Positions 1 through 5,589 of a DNA stretch of 5,636 nucleotides are shown here, piece by piece (position 1 is the stretch's first letter; each line of letters starts with the position of its first letter). Under the pieces are notes generated by a model that saw only the letters and a list, made by a program, of their open reading frames with translations, was not told the origin of the DNA and made no database searches. Origin of the DNA: Roseburia sp. GTDB lineage: Bacteria; Bacillota; Clostridia; Lachnospirales; Lachnospiraceae. The stretch is from assembly GCA_017621905.1 (NCBI GenBank), contig JAGASC010000278.1, positions 1-5,636 of the forward strand, read 5' to 3'. A program made the translations under genes and the position numbers.

Positions 1-383
1 AGCTGCTGCACGGATATGCTTTGTATGCAATGCTCAACAGCCTGGCATTTTTACTGTTTGCATCCGCCATCGCCTTTCTTGCCAGCTACTTTGTGGATAA
101 TGACAATGTGGTAAACATGGTTGCAAACCTCTTAGGGCTTGCCATGGCTTTTCTCTGCGGTGTCTTTGTCCCTCAGAGCATGCTCTCCGAGCAGGTACTT
201 TCCGCCGCACGCTTCCTCCCGGCCTACTGGTACATCCGGGCCAACAACATGCTGGCGGGCTTCTCCACAGAAACCTTTGATGCGCAGTTCTACTGGACCG
301 CCATCGGCATCCAGCTGCTGTTTACCGTAACAATCTTTGCAGTTACGCTGGTGGTATCAAAAATGAAGCGACAGAAAAACTAA
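1..383 (+). CDS. ABC-2 type transporter permease, C-terminal part (5' end outside the window)
   Basis: The reading frame is open from the left edge (first full codon at 3) to the TAA at 381-383, so this is the C-terminal ~126 residues of a longer protein. A TTG at 21 is only an internal codon. Three hydrophobic helices are visible: one around SLAFLLFASAIAFLASYF, one around VANLLGLAMAFLCGVFVP, and a last one around IGIQLLFTVTIFAVTLVV. A short basic tail, SKMKRQKN, follows and should be cytoplasmic. The polar stretch between helices two and three, with FLPAYWYIRANNML, is where ABC-2 permeases (NatB/LnrN/DrrB-like exporters) carry their conserved Pro-Tyr-rich segment. Such permeases pair with a separate ATPase, presumably encoded upstream, to export drugs, sodium or peptides; the substrate is unknown. 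The gene is convergent with the four-gene minus-strand module and is probably not part of it. Family call is good; specific function is not. Confidence 0.8.
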   Translation, partial: LLHGYALYAMLNSLAFLLFASAIAFLASYFVDNDNVVNMVANLLGLAMAFLCGVFVPQSMLSEQVLSAARFLPAYWYIRANNMLAGFSTETFDAQFYWTAIGIQLLFTVTIFAVTLVVSKMKRQKN

Positions 384-461
384 TAAAAATCAGAAGCTTT
401 CGGCAGCACAGCCTTTGTTTCACGCCAGGCATAACACTGCGTACAGCTGTGCATCACCACA

Positions 462-496
462 TGAAAAATATAACAGTTCAGGTGCTCTCACTGTTA
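462..496 (-). terminator. Weak terminator-like hairpin at the end of the minus-strand operon
   Basis: Read on the minus strand, TAACAGT (496-490) and ACTGTTA (477-471) form a perfect 7-bp stem around a 12-nt loop, followed at once by TATTTTT. This has the shape of an intrinsic terminator for the ABC operon, 176 bp after the permease stop. The stem is short and AT-rich and the loop is large, so termination strength is doubtful. It could also act as part of the larger folded element at 500-568. Confidence 0.35.
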
Positions 497-499
497 CGA

Positions 500-568
500 G
501 CATCCAGCCATGAAAATCGCGTTCGAAAATCTCGTTTGTCTTCGACAAAAGAGATCGGGGCTGGATGC
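500..568. repeat. Compound inverted repeat (outer 10-bp stem, inner 12-bp stem)
   Basis: GCATCCAGCC at 500-509 is the exact reverse complement of GGCTGGATGC at 559-568. Nested inside, 529-540 pairs with 544-555 over 12 positions with one G/A mismatch (534/550) and a 3-nt TTC loop. The spacer 510-528 lies on one side only, so the fold would be an inner hairpin with a large one-sided bulge. Such nested stems are seen in mobile intergenic repeats (REP/MITE-like), in structured RNAs and in bidirectional terminators. No T-tract directly follows the inner stem, so a plain terminator is less likely. Confidence 0.5.
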
Positions 569-685
569 CTATATGTTCCACGTGTTCTCACGCCCTCCAA
601 CAGGATAATCCTGTATCACAGACGCTATCTGCCCCAGATCAATCTGCAACTCCTTATCGTATACAGTCTGCTCACTCGCTAAACC
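569..685 (-). pseudogene. Possible coding remnant after the FtsX-type permease gene
   Basis: On the minus strand a 38-codon stretch is open between a TAA (688-686) and a TAG (571-569), one frame off the permease and overlapping its last 14 bases. The translation contains SEQTVYDKELQIDLGQ and then VIQDYPVGGRENTWNI, a balanced, protein-like composition rich in D, E, Q and hydrophobics, unlike a chance frame. There is no well-placed start: a TTG at 649-647 sits directly against AAGGAG, and a GTG lies further in. The start of the stretch vaguely recalls the N-terminal arm of some AraC-type regulators from Clostridia, but I cannot verify that. It may be a 5' or internal fragment of a gene replaced by recombination, or a coincidence. 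Confidence 0.25.
600..614. repeat. Perfect 15-bp palindrome ACAGGAT-A-ATCCTGT
   Basis: Seven-base arms flank a single central base, with no mismatch. With a 1-nt loop it cannot form a normal hairpin, so if functional it would act as duplex DNA, for example as a dimeric repressor site. It also falls within the possible coding remnant, where it could simply reflect codon sequence. Its role is unknown. Confidence 0.3.
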
Positions 686-3182
686 TTACTCTATCAATCA
701 ATGATTCCTTCCGCACTGACCTTCCAAGTGCAAATGCCAGTACTAACTGTATCAGCAATAACACAACGGAAATAAGTACTGCCGCCGTTACCGGATAATG
801 ATATTGACTAATGCTGAATATCCCATTTTTCTTCGCCCACAGAAAAACCGGATACCCCAGTGCACTTCCCACGCCCAGAGAAAGCAGAAGCGCTCCTGCT
901 GTATAAATAAGCCCCTCCAGCTCCAACAGCCGAATTAACTGATGCTCCGACATCCCAATAGCCTGCATCATACCGATCTCCTTCCTGCGGACCTGAACAC
1001 TGTTCATCATCGTATTGATCAGGTTCATCACACAGATAACACTTAAAATTCCCAAAAATGCATAACACCCGCCATTGGTCATTGCCATGCCGGATTTCCA
1101 GGTCTCGTAACTTTCCTGCCAGCTTCGCATCTGAAGCAGCTCTGATGAAGCAATAACTTCCTCCAACTGCCGCTCCACCTCAGGGTCATAATTTTCACTG
1201 GCAAATACATGGTAATAATAATTCAGATTACAGCTGCCCAAGCCGTCCACTCCTTCTTTTACCATAATCAGATAACTGTAATTCGTAAAACCAATCGGGT
1301 AACTGCCAATTGCAGCCACCTCCAGCTCCTTCTCGTAAGACTGCTCCCCATCTTCAACGGTAACATGCAAAGTATCGCCTATTGCAATCTCCGGATACCA
1401 GTAGAGCAGATTCTCATCTATAATTACCGTGTCTCCAGCCTTCAACTCTTCGTAAGTCACAGAGCCCTTTACAATTCCATTTTCCAACACATCCCAAAAA
1501 CGCTCCGGCACTCCCAAAATGCCCTCTTTGTCACCACCAAACACCTCCGATGTAACATGTATTTCAGAAAAACTCTCCACATGAGTAACGCCCTCCACTG
1601 TTTCCAGCTGTGCCTTTAATTCCTCCGTCAGCGGATTATTTTGCTGAAGCTTGTTCCAAGCCCGCTCCGGATGCTCCTTATTGCTATATTCCACGATTGG
1701 AGTAATCTCATACTGCCCCAGCACAGAATTATTTGCACTTTCCTCCGGATTTGCACAGGCCAGCACTGTTGCTACCACCATAAGAAAAATTCCTGTCATT
1801 GCGACCGAACAGATGGTAATAAGACTCTTCTTCCGATTGCCCAGTAAATAGATTTTCGCAAGTCTGTCAATTGTTATATCCTGATATCCCCGTCTGTTCC
1901 TGCTGCATTTTCCCACGCTTCGTGCCGCAATACGCTGCATTTCATAACTATGTTTTCCTTCGTCCTCCTGATCTGCACGATATCGCATCGCCTCAATCTC
2001 CGGCACCTTCGCTGCAATTTGCATCGGTCTAAGCAGTGACAGATAAACCGTAATCAACGTGACCCCGATTGCAAGCACATAAATCCACCAATAATACAAT
2101 GCAAAACGCCCTTCCTTCAGCAGCTGTGTCATTGTCGTGACCATAATATTATCCCCGCCATACAAATCCAACAACCCCATGAACACATATCTTGACGCCA
2201 CCGTACCAACCAGCAATCCGGCGGGAACGGCAAACAACGCCACCGCAAATCCCTCTCCCAGCACAATTCGGTGAAGCTGACGCCTGGTGGCACCAATCGC
2301 TTTTAATTTCCCAAATTCCTGAATCCGCTCTCCCATGGAAACATAATAAATACTGTATATCGTAATGATTCCGGCAAAAACGATAATCAACATAATGCAC
2401 GCCATAATCGGCACGATAGACGGATCTACATAATTGGCGCCTAAATACTCGGTGTTGATACGCACATTATTTTCAGCAATTCCAAACTGTTCTGCCACGC
2501 CTTCAATACGTGCCTCAATCTCATCCGTAGTAGCGCTCTCCGCGTCTGATACCTGAAACAGAAAACGATACAAAATCTGTTCCCTCGGCACTTCTGCTTC
2601 CAGAAATGCCTTTGAAATAAAGGCTGAATATGTCCTCTCCTGATCACTCGATTCCCCATCTGTCACAAATCCAGAAATCACAAATTCCCGCTCCTCGCTA
2701 AAATCAAGGCCGCTGTCCCGATAAATCTGATACGGAATCTTTATCGTGTCACCAATCTCTCCTGTCTGTCCCAGTTCCTGCAATATCCCCTCCGACACTA
2801 CAATTTCATTTTCCTGCTCCGGCAGCTTCCCTTCTGTAAGCTCCATCTTGTACATCTCAAATCCCTCTTCATCCAGATACATCAGAGCAATCGCCGCATC
2901 CGAAACTGCCATCACTCCGGCATCACTTCGCAGCCCGCTGCGCTCTATATCGTGATGTGCTGCCAGCTTTGAAGCTGTTTCCGAATCCACATTGCGATAT
3001 AACGCGTGCCAAGTCGGATAGAGTTCATTTACCATGGCAAACTGTCCATCGATCAGATTCGCCCCAATCGTCGGGATCAAAAACAGCAGCAGTGTCGTTA
3101 GGAAAATCGCAACTCCCGTCAATATATTTTTACTTTTATGATACTTCATATTTGCAAATGCAATGCGTGATACCATTTTCAT
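672..3182 (-). CDS. FtsX/MacB-type ABC transporter permease, 836 residues
   Basis: This is the membrane subunit of an ABC transporter and partner of the ATPase encoded just upstream. The layout is two tandem FtsX units. Unit 1 has TM1 (~21-43), a large outer domain (~44-254) and TM2-4 (~257-280, 311-333, 362-383). Unit 2 has TM5 (~453-475), an outer domain (~477-702) and TM6-8 (~704-727, 756-777, 799-820). Each unit has the characteristic cytoplasmic coupling motif after its second helix: GERIQEFGKLKAIGATRRQL at 284-303 and VRRKEIGMMQAIGMSEHQL at 731-749. The ATG at 3182-3180 overlaps the ATPase stop as ATGA and has a Shine-Dalgarno AAGGTGGTG 8 nt upstream. Proteins of this type (COG0577 style) move lipids, lipoproteins or antimicrobial peptides, or work mechanically on outer substrates. 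With 8 TM helices and two large outer domains it differs from BceB (10 TM, one outer domain). Intact by length; substrate unknown. Confidence 0.9.
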   Translation of the reverse strand: MKMVSRIAFANMKYHKSKNILTGVAIFLTTLLLFLIPTIGANLIDGQFAMVNELYPTWHALYRNVDSETASKLAAHHDIERSGLRSDAGVMAVSDAAIALMYLDEEGFEMYKMELTEGKLPEQENEIVVSEGILQELGQTGEIGDTIKIPYQIYRDSGLDFSEEREFVISGFVTDGESSDQERTYSAFISKAFLEAEVPREQILYRFLFQVSDAESATTDEIEARIEGVAEQFGIAENNVRINTEYLGANYVDPSIVPIMACIMLIIVFAGIITIYSIYYVSMGERIQEFGKLKAIGATRRQLHRIVLGEGFAVALFAVPAGLLVGTVASRYVFMGLLDLYGGDNIMVTTMTQLLKEGRFALYYWWIYVLAIGVTLITVYLSLLRPMQIAAKVPEIEAMRYRADQEDEGKHSYEMQRIAARSVGKCSRNRRGYQDITIDRLAKIYLLGNRKKSLITICSVAMTGIFLMVVATVLACANPEESANNSVLGQYEITPIVEYSNKEHPERAWNKLQQNNPLTEELKAQLETVEGVTHVESFSEIHVTSEVFGGDKEGILGVPERFWDVLENGIVKGSVTYEELKAGDTVIIDENLLYWYPEIAIGDTLHVTVEDGEQSYEKELEVAAIGSYPIGFTNYSYLIMVKEGVDGLGSCNLNYYYHVFASENYDPEVERQLEEVIASSELLQMRSWQESYETWKSGMAMTNGGCYAFLGILSVICVMNLINTMMNSVQVRRKEIGMMQAIGMSEHQLIRLLELEGLIYTAGALLLSLGVGSALGYPVFLWAKKNGIFSISQYHYPVTAAVLISVVLLLIQLVLAFALGRSVRKESLIDRVRFSE

Positions 3183-3853
3183 GACTGGCTCACCACCTTA
3201 CCGTCTTCGATCACAATCACAACATCCGCCATCTGGGCAATCGTCTCATCATGCGTAATCATGACCAGCGTCTGCCCAAATTCTTTGACACAATTTTTTA
3301 ACAGACTCATGACCTCAAGCTCCGTCCGGGAATCCAGATTGCCCGTTGGCTCATCCGCTAAAATAATTGCCGGAGCCGCCGCCAGCGCCCTGGCAATAGC
3401 CGTTCTCTGTTTCTGCCCTCCCGACAAGGTATTTGGCATGGCATTTTTCTTGTCCGCAAGACCGATACGCTCCAGAATGTCCATTACTTCTGCTTCCTTT
3501 ACTTTCCGGCCATCCAGTCCCAGCGGCAGCACCACATTCTCCCACACATTCAAAGAGGGAATCAGGTTAAAATCCTGAAAAATAAATCCTATCTTTTTCC
3601 GACGGAACGCCGCCAGCCGATCGCCCTTCCACGCGTAAATGTCATTATCCTCGATCAGAACCTTTCCGGAATCCGGACGATCCAACCCGCCCATCAAATG
3701 GAGCAAGGTCGATTTACCGGAACCGGAACGGCCCACAATCGCGGTAAATTTTCCTCTCTCAATCTGCAGGCTGGTGTGATCCACCGCCTTCACAATACTC
3801 TCCCCTGCCTGATAATACTTTACCAAATCCTTAATTTCCACTATTGTACTCAT
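3179..3853 (-). CDS. ABC transporter ATP-binding protein (MacB/LolD/BceA type), 224 residues
   Basis: This nucleotide-binding subunit hydrolyses ATP at the inner face of the membrane to drive the FtsX-type permease that follows. From the chosen start (MSTIVEIKDLVKYY) all ABC motifs are present in order: Walker A GRSGSGKST at 41-49, Q-loop Gln93 in FIFQDFNLIPSLNVWENV, signature LSGGQKQR at 143-150, Walker B IILADEP with catalytic Glu168, D-loop GNLD at 171-174 and H-loop His201. The DFNLIP and LADEPTGNLD wording is typical of the LolD/MacB/BceA branch. The start is uncertain. ATG 3853 gives the family's usual N-terminus but has only AGAGG 10 nt upstream. ATG 3928 would add 25 Lys-rich residues and has a better Shine-Dalgarno, GGAAGGG at 7 nt spacing. 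I prefer 3853 because the extension is foreign to the family and overlaps a good -10 element. The gene ends in ATGA shared with the permease. Confidence 0.93.
   Translation of the reverse strand: MSTIVEIKDLVKYYQAGESIVKAVDHTSLQIERGKFTAIVGRSGSGKSTLLHLMGGLDRPDSGKVLIEDNDIYAWKGDRLAAFRRKKIGFIFQDFNLIPSLNVWENVVLPLGLDGRKVKEAEVMDILERIGLADKKNAMPNTLSGGQKQRTAIARALAAAPAIILADEPTGNLDSRTELEVMSLLKNCVKEFGQTLVMITHDETIAQMADVVIVIEDGKVVSQS
3191..3199 (-). promoter_or_regulatory. Ribosome binding site of the permease gene
   Basis: Minus-strand AAGGTGGTG lies 8 nt before the ATG at 3182, inside the last codons of the ATPase gene. Together with the ATGA overlap it supports translational coupling, which would keep ATPase and permease amounts in step. 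It favours the first Met over Met3. Confidence 0.65.
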
Positions 3854-3918
3854 TTTTCGATAACCTCTTTTCTTTTTGGAAATTTCCTTCTTGTTTTGAC
3901 TGCACTTTTTTGCAATCA

Positions 3919-3927
3919 ATTTTAGCA
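3919..3927 (-). promoter_or_regulatory. Extended -10 promoter element before the ABC genes
   Basis: On the minus strand TGCTAAAAT matches an extended -10 (TG-N-TAAAAT; TAAAAT is 5/6 of TATAAT). No good -35 hexamer lies 16-18 nt upstream, as expected for a promoter that needs an activator. Transcription would begin near 3912, leaving a leader of about 60 nt before the ATG at 3853. This is a sequence-only prediction. If translation starts at 3928 instead, the element would lie inside the coding region. Confidence 0.4.
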
Positions 3928-3953
3928 TATTCAAACCCTTCCATTTCCTTCGA

Positions 3954-3978
3954 CCAAACCTTTTCCAAACCTTTTCCA
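3954..3978 (-). promoter_or_regulatory. Tandem 11-bp direct repeats, candidate response-regulator operator
   Basis: CCAAACCTTTT occurs twice back to back (3954-3964 and 3965-3975, identical), followed by CCA. A weaker relative, TCAAACCCTT, is at 3931-3940. On the coding strand this reads AAAAGGTTTGG twice. OmpR/PhoB-family regulators commonly bind direct repeats with an 11-bp period, one per helical turn. The repeats lie roughly 42-66 bp before the predicted transcription start, where an activator would sit when the -35 is missing. The regulator encoded at the right edge is the natural candidate to bind here; that is inference. Confidence 0.45.
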
Positions 3979-4028
3979 GTGCAAACTTTTTTCTTCATTC
4001 CTTGTACATCTTAACACTATACAATTAC

Positions 4029-4068
4029 AAAACCCTTACAAAAACAATAACAGTTTTGTAAGGGTTTT
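4029..4068. terminator. 15-bp hairpin between kinase and ATPase genes (attenuator or bidirectional terminator)
   Basis: Positions 4029-4043 and 4054-4068 are perfect reverse complements around a 10-nt loop. The core is CCCTTAC/GTAAGGG with A-runs and T-runs at the ends, so either strand ends in a T-tract (TTTTTGTT on plus, TTTTGTAATTGT on minus). It starts only 4 nt after the kinase stop on the minus strand. It probably lowers read-through from regulator/kinase into the ABC genes, so that the internal promoter can set ABC expression separately. Confidence 0.6.
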
Positions 4069-4072
4069 TGTT

Positions 4073-5473
4073 CTACGCAAGAGGCAGTGTAATCTTGAAA
4101 ATCGTGCCCCGTTCCATTTTTCTTTTTGCAATTATGCTGCCTCCCTGCTGCTCTAAAATACTCCGCGCCAGATATAGCCCGACTCCCGCACCTTCCCTGG
4201 CATACCCACTCGCCAGCTTTCCTCGATAAAATCGTTTGAAAATCCGATGCAAATCTTCTTCCGAAATCCCGATTCCTTCATCCTCTATTTCAATCAAAAG
4301 GTTACTCGGCAAAGGGCTGACACGAATTCCAATGCAGGTTTGCGGCTCGGAGTATTTGACCGCATTGTCCAGCACGTTAGCCAGCGCCTCCACCGTCCAT
4401 TTCCGGTCATGTCTTATCATGACGTCATTCTCCAGCTTTACCTGGATTTCTATATTTTTCACATGGGCTTTCATAAATATCTGATTTACCGCCTCTGTGA
4501 TGGTCTGCTTAATACCCAAAGGTTCCGGTTTTATTTGAATCATATGATTCTCCAGCCGGGACAGATTCACCAACTCCTCCAAAAGCATTTCCAGCTTCTC
4601 AATTTCCTGCGTTTCTTTTTCCGCAAATTCTCTGCGTTCACTTTCCGTGAGATTCTCTGCTTCTGTAAGTTCATGGCTCATCCGAAGGGACGCCAATGGC
4701 GTCTTCAGCTGATGCGAAATATCCGTAATTAGAGCTTTCGTGCTATTTTCCTCCTCCACCAGCCGCTCCTTTATATCAGAAAAATAATATGCCAATTCCC
4801 GTAGCAGTTCCCGGACTCTAACCCAATGCTCGTTCTCTCTAAAATCACTGTCTGATTTATTTCTTATACGCACCAGTAACCTGCTCTCCGACTTGTTTCT
4901 GATTTTTGCTGACAACCTGCTCTCCGACTTGTTTCTGCTTTTTGCTGATAACTTGCTCTCGAACGGGTTTCTGATTTTTGCTGACAACTTGCTCCCGAAC
5001 GGGTTTCTAATCTTCGCTGGCAAACTGTTCCTTGTAGTCCCTGCTCTTTCTTGACGCTTCTCCTGCTTCTTTCCATCTCCCACAGAAAAATAGGATGCCA
5101 CTTCAAAATTTCCTCTACGAAATTGTTCCAACTGGGTACATATGACATCTACATCATCAAGAATTCTTTTCTCCTCTTTTCTCTGTTGCCATTGTCCTGC
5201 AAAATAAAAAGCCAAAACCACTACTCCTAAAAGAACCAACAGTAAAATCCATAACGTGAAAAACTCCTCCAGCATCTGCTGCTGATAGTACTTAAAATTC
5301 TGCACCATTTCCTGTTCCAATTCCGGGTGTATGATAATGATTTCCTCCAGCTGCTGTTCACGGTTATGTACCTCACTTTTTACCAATAAAGCTTCTCCAA
5401 TAGTCACTAACACTGCACATGCAAACCATAATGCCGCACACCATACTATTCTTTTTCCACTTTTCCTGTCCAT
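4073..5473 (-). CDS. Sensor histidine kinase with two TM helices and an internal 12-residue repeat tract, 466 residues
   Basis: This membrane kinase autophosphorylates and passes the phosphate to the response regulator encoded just upstream. Domain order from ATG 5473: TM1 ~9-31, a short outer loop ~32-70, TM2 ~71-93, a HAMP-like stretch (LDDVDVICTQLEQFRRGNFE), and a basic tract of five 12-residue repeats (~145-204). Then comes the dimerisation/phosphoacceptor helix with ISHQLKTPL (His254), followed by the ATPase domain: N box ALANVLDNAVKYS, G1 IEDEGIGISEEDL, F box IFKRFYRG and G2 GAGVGLYLARSILEQQGG. All catalytic motifs are intact. The short loop suggests sensing within the membrane or through the partner permease, as in Bce-like systems. 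The start is ambiguous: TTG 5506 adds 11 residues and has GGAG 5 nt upstream, while ATG 5473 has AGAGGA at 11 nt. Both lie inside a duplicated copy of the regulator's 3' end. I prefer the ATG because MDRKSGKR leads naturally into TM1. Confidence 0.93.
   Translation of the reverse strand: MDRKSGKRIVWCAALWFACAVLVTIGEALLVKSEVHNREQQLEEIIIIHPELEQEMVQNFKYYQQQMLEEFFTLWILLLVLLGVVVLAFYFAGQWQQRKEEKRILDDVDVICTQLEQFRRGNFEVASYFSVGDGKKQEKRQERAGTTRNSLPAKIRNPFGSKLSAKIRNPFESKLSAKSRNKSESRLSAKIRNKSESRLLVRIRNKSDSDFRENEHWVRVRELLRELAYYFSDIKERLVEEENSTKALITDISHQLKTPLASLRMSHELTEAENLTESERREFAEKETQEIEKLEMLLEELVNLSRLENHMIQIKPEPLGIKQTITEAVNQIFMKAHVKNIEIQVKLENDVMIRHDRKWTVEALANVLDNAVKYSEPQTCIGIRVSPLPSNLLIEIEDEGIGISEEDLHRIFKRFYRGKLASGYAREGAGVGLYLARSILEQQGGSIIAKRKMERGTIFKITLPLA
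4863..5042 (-). repeat. Five 36-bp tandem repeats inside the kinase gene
   Basis: Units are 5007-5042, 4971-5006, 4935-4970, 4899-4934 and 4863-4898 in coding order, each exactly 36 bp, so each adds 12 residues in frame. A partial sixth unit continues to about 4842. The encoded pattern is LSAKIRNPFESK, LSAKSRNKSESR, LSAKIRNKSESR, with more diverged first and last units (SLPAKIRNPFGSK, LLVRIRNKSDSD). The 4935-4970 and 4971-5006 units match at 33 of 36 positions. The first 18 bases (plus strand) of 4971-5006 and 4899-4934 are identical. There are no spacers between units. Confidence 0.9.
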
Positions 5474-5589
5474 ATAAATCTCAGTCCTCTCACGTTTGCA
5501 ATGCAATCTGTCTCCAATCTACTTTTCAATCACTTTTCCTGTCCACACATATCCCAGTCCTCTCACATTTGCAATGCAATCTGTCTCCA
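5458..5589 (-). repeat. Tandem duplication across the regulator/kinase junction (59-bp copies, 73-bp period)
   Basis: Positions 5458-5516 and 5531-5589 match at 54 of 59 bases without gaps. Similarity continues weakly through the 14 bases between them, giving a 73-bp period. The right copy encodes the regulator's conserved C-terminus (ETDCIANVRGLGYVWTGK). The left copy is read in another frame as the N-terminus of the kinase. 73 is not a multiple of three, so the frames are shifted. Confidence 0.88.

Larger units (their letters stand above)
384..671. other. Convergent intergenic region, no complete gene
   Basis: This 288-bp gap lies between two convergent stop codons. Plus-strand open frames crossing it have low-complexity, Ser/Thr/Asn-rich products and run into the antisense of the FtsX-type gene, so I do not accept them as genes. 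What it does hold is inverted repeats: 471-477 with 490-496, a compound stem 500-568, and a 15-bp palindrome at 600-614. There is also a minus-strand open stretch (572-685) whose translation looks protein-like. I see no convincing promoter and no tRNA. Confidence 0.6.

Noticed and set aside
384..440. Terminator for the plus-strand ABC-2 permease gene
   Set aside because: Only 3-bp GGC/GCC pairing is available near 399-412 and no strong stem with a T-tract follows; not enough to call.
449..798. Two 77-codon plus-strand open frames in and after the intergenic gap
   Set aside because: They have Ser/Leu/Thr/Asn-rich random-looking products, no ribosome sites, and partly run antisense to the permease end.
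1209..1619. 136-codon plus-strand open frame opposite the permease gene
   Set aside because: It is antisense to a well-supported FtsX-type coding region, has His/Cys/Ile-rich improbable composition and no convincing ribosome site.
1740..1775. Lipobox-like VLAC in the permease after TM5
   Set aside because: It lies internally after a mid-protein helix, not at an N-terminus, so it cannot be a lipoprotein signal.
4247..4732. 161-codon plus-strand open frame opposite the kinase catalytic domain
   Set aside because: It mirrors the conserved N, G1 and H-box codons of the kinase on the other strand. Its Phe/His/Arg-rich product is typical of an antisense shadow.
4863..5042. 36-bp repeats as a CRISPR array
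   Set aside because: The unit length is suggestive, but units abut without spacers, lie in frame inside a kinase gene and diverge between copies.
4864..5148. 94-codon minus-strand frame with repeated Gln-Gln-Lys-Ser-Glu-Thr units
   Set aside because: It is the alternate frame of the same 36-bp repeats. The kinase frame runs through the whole domain set and must be the real one.
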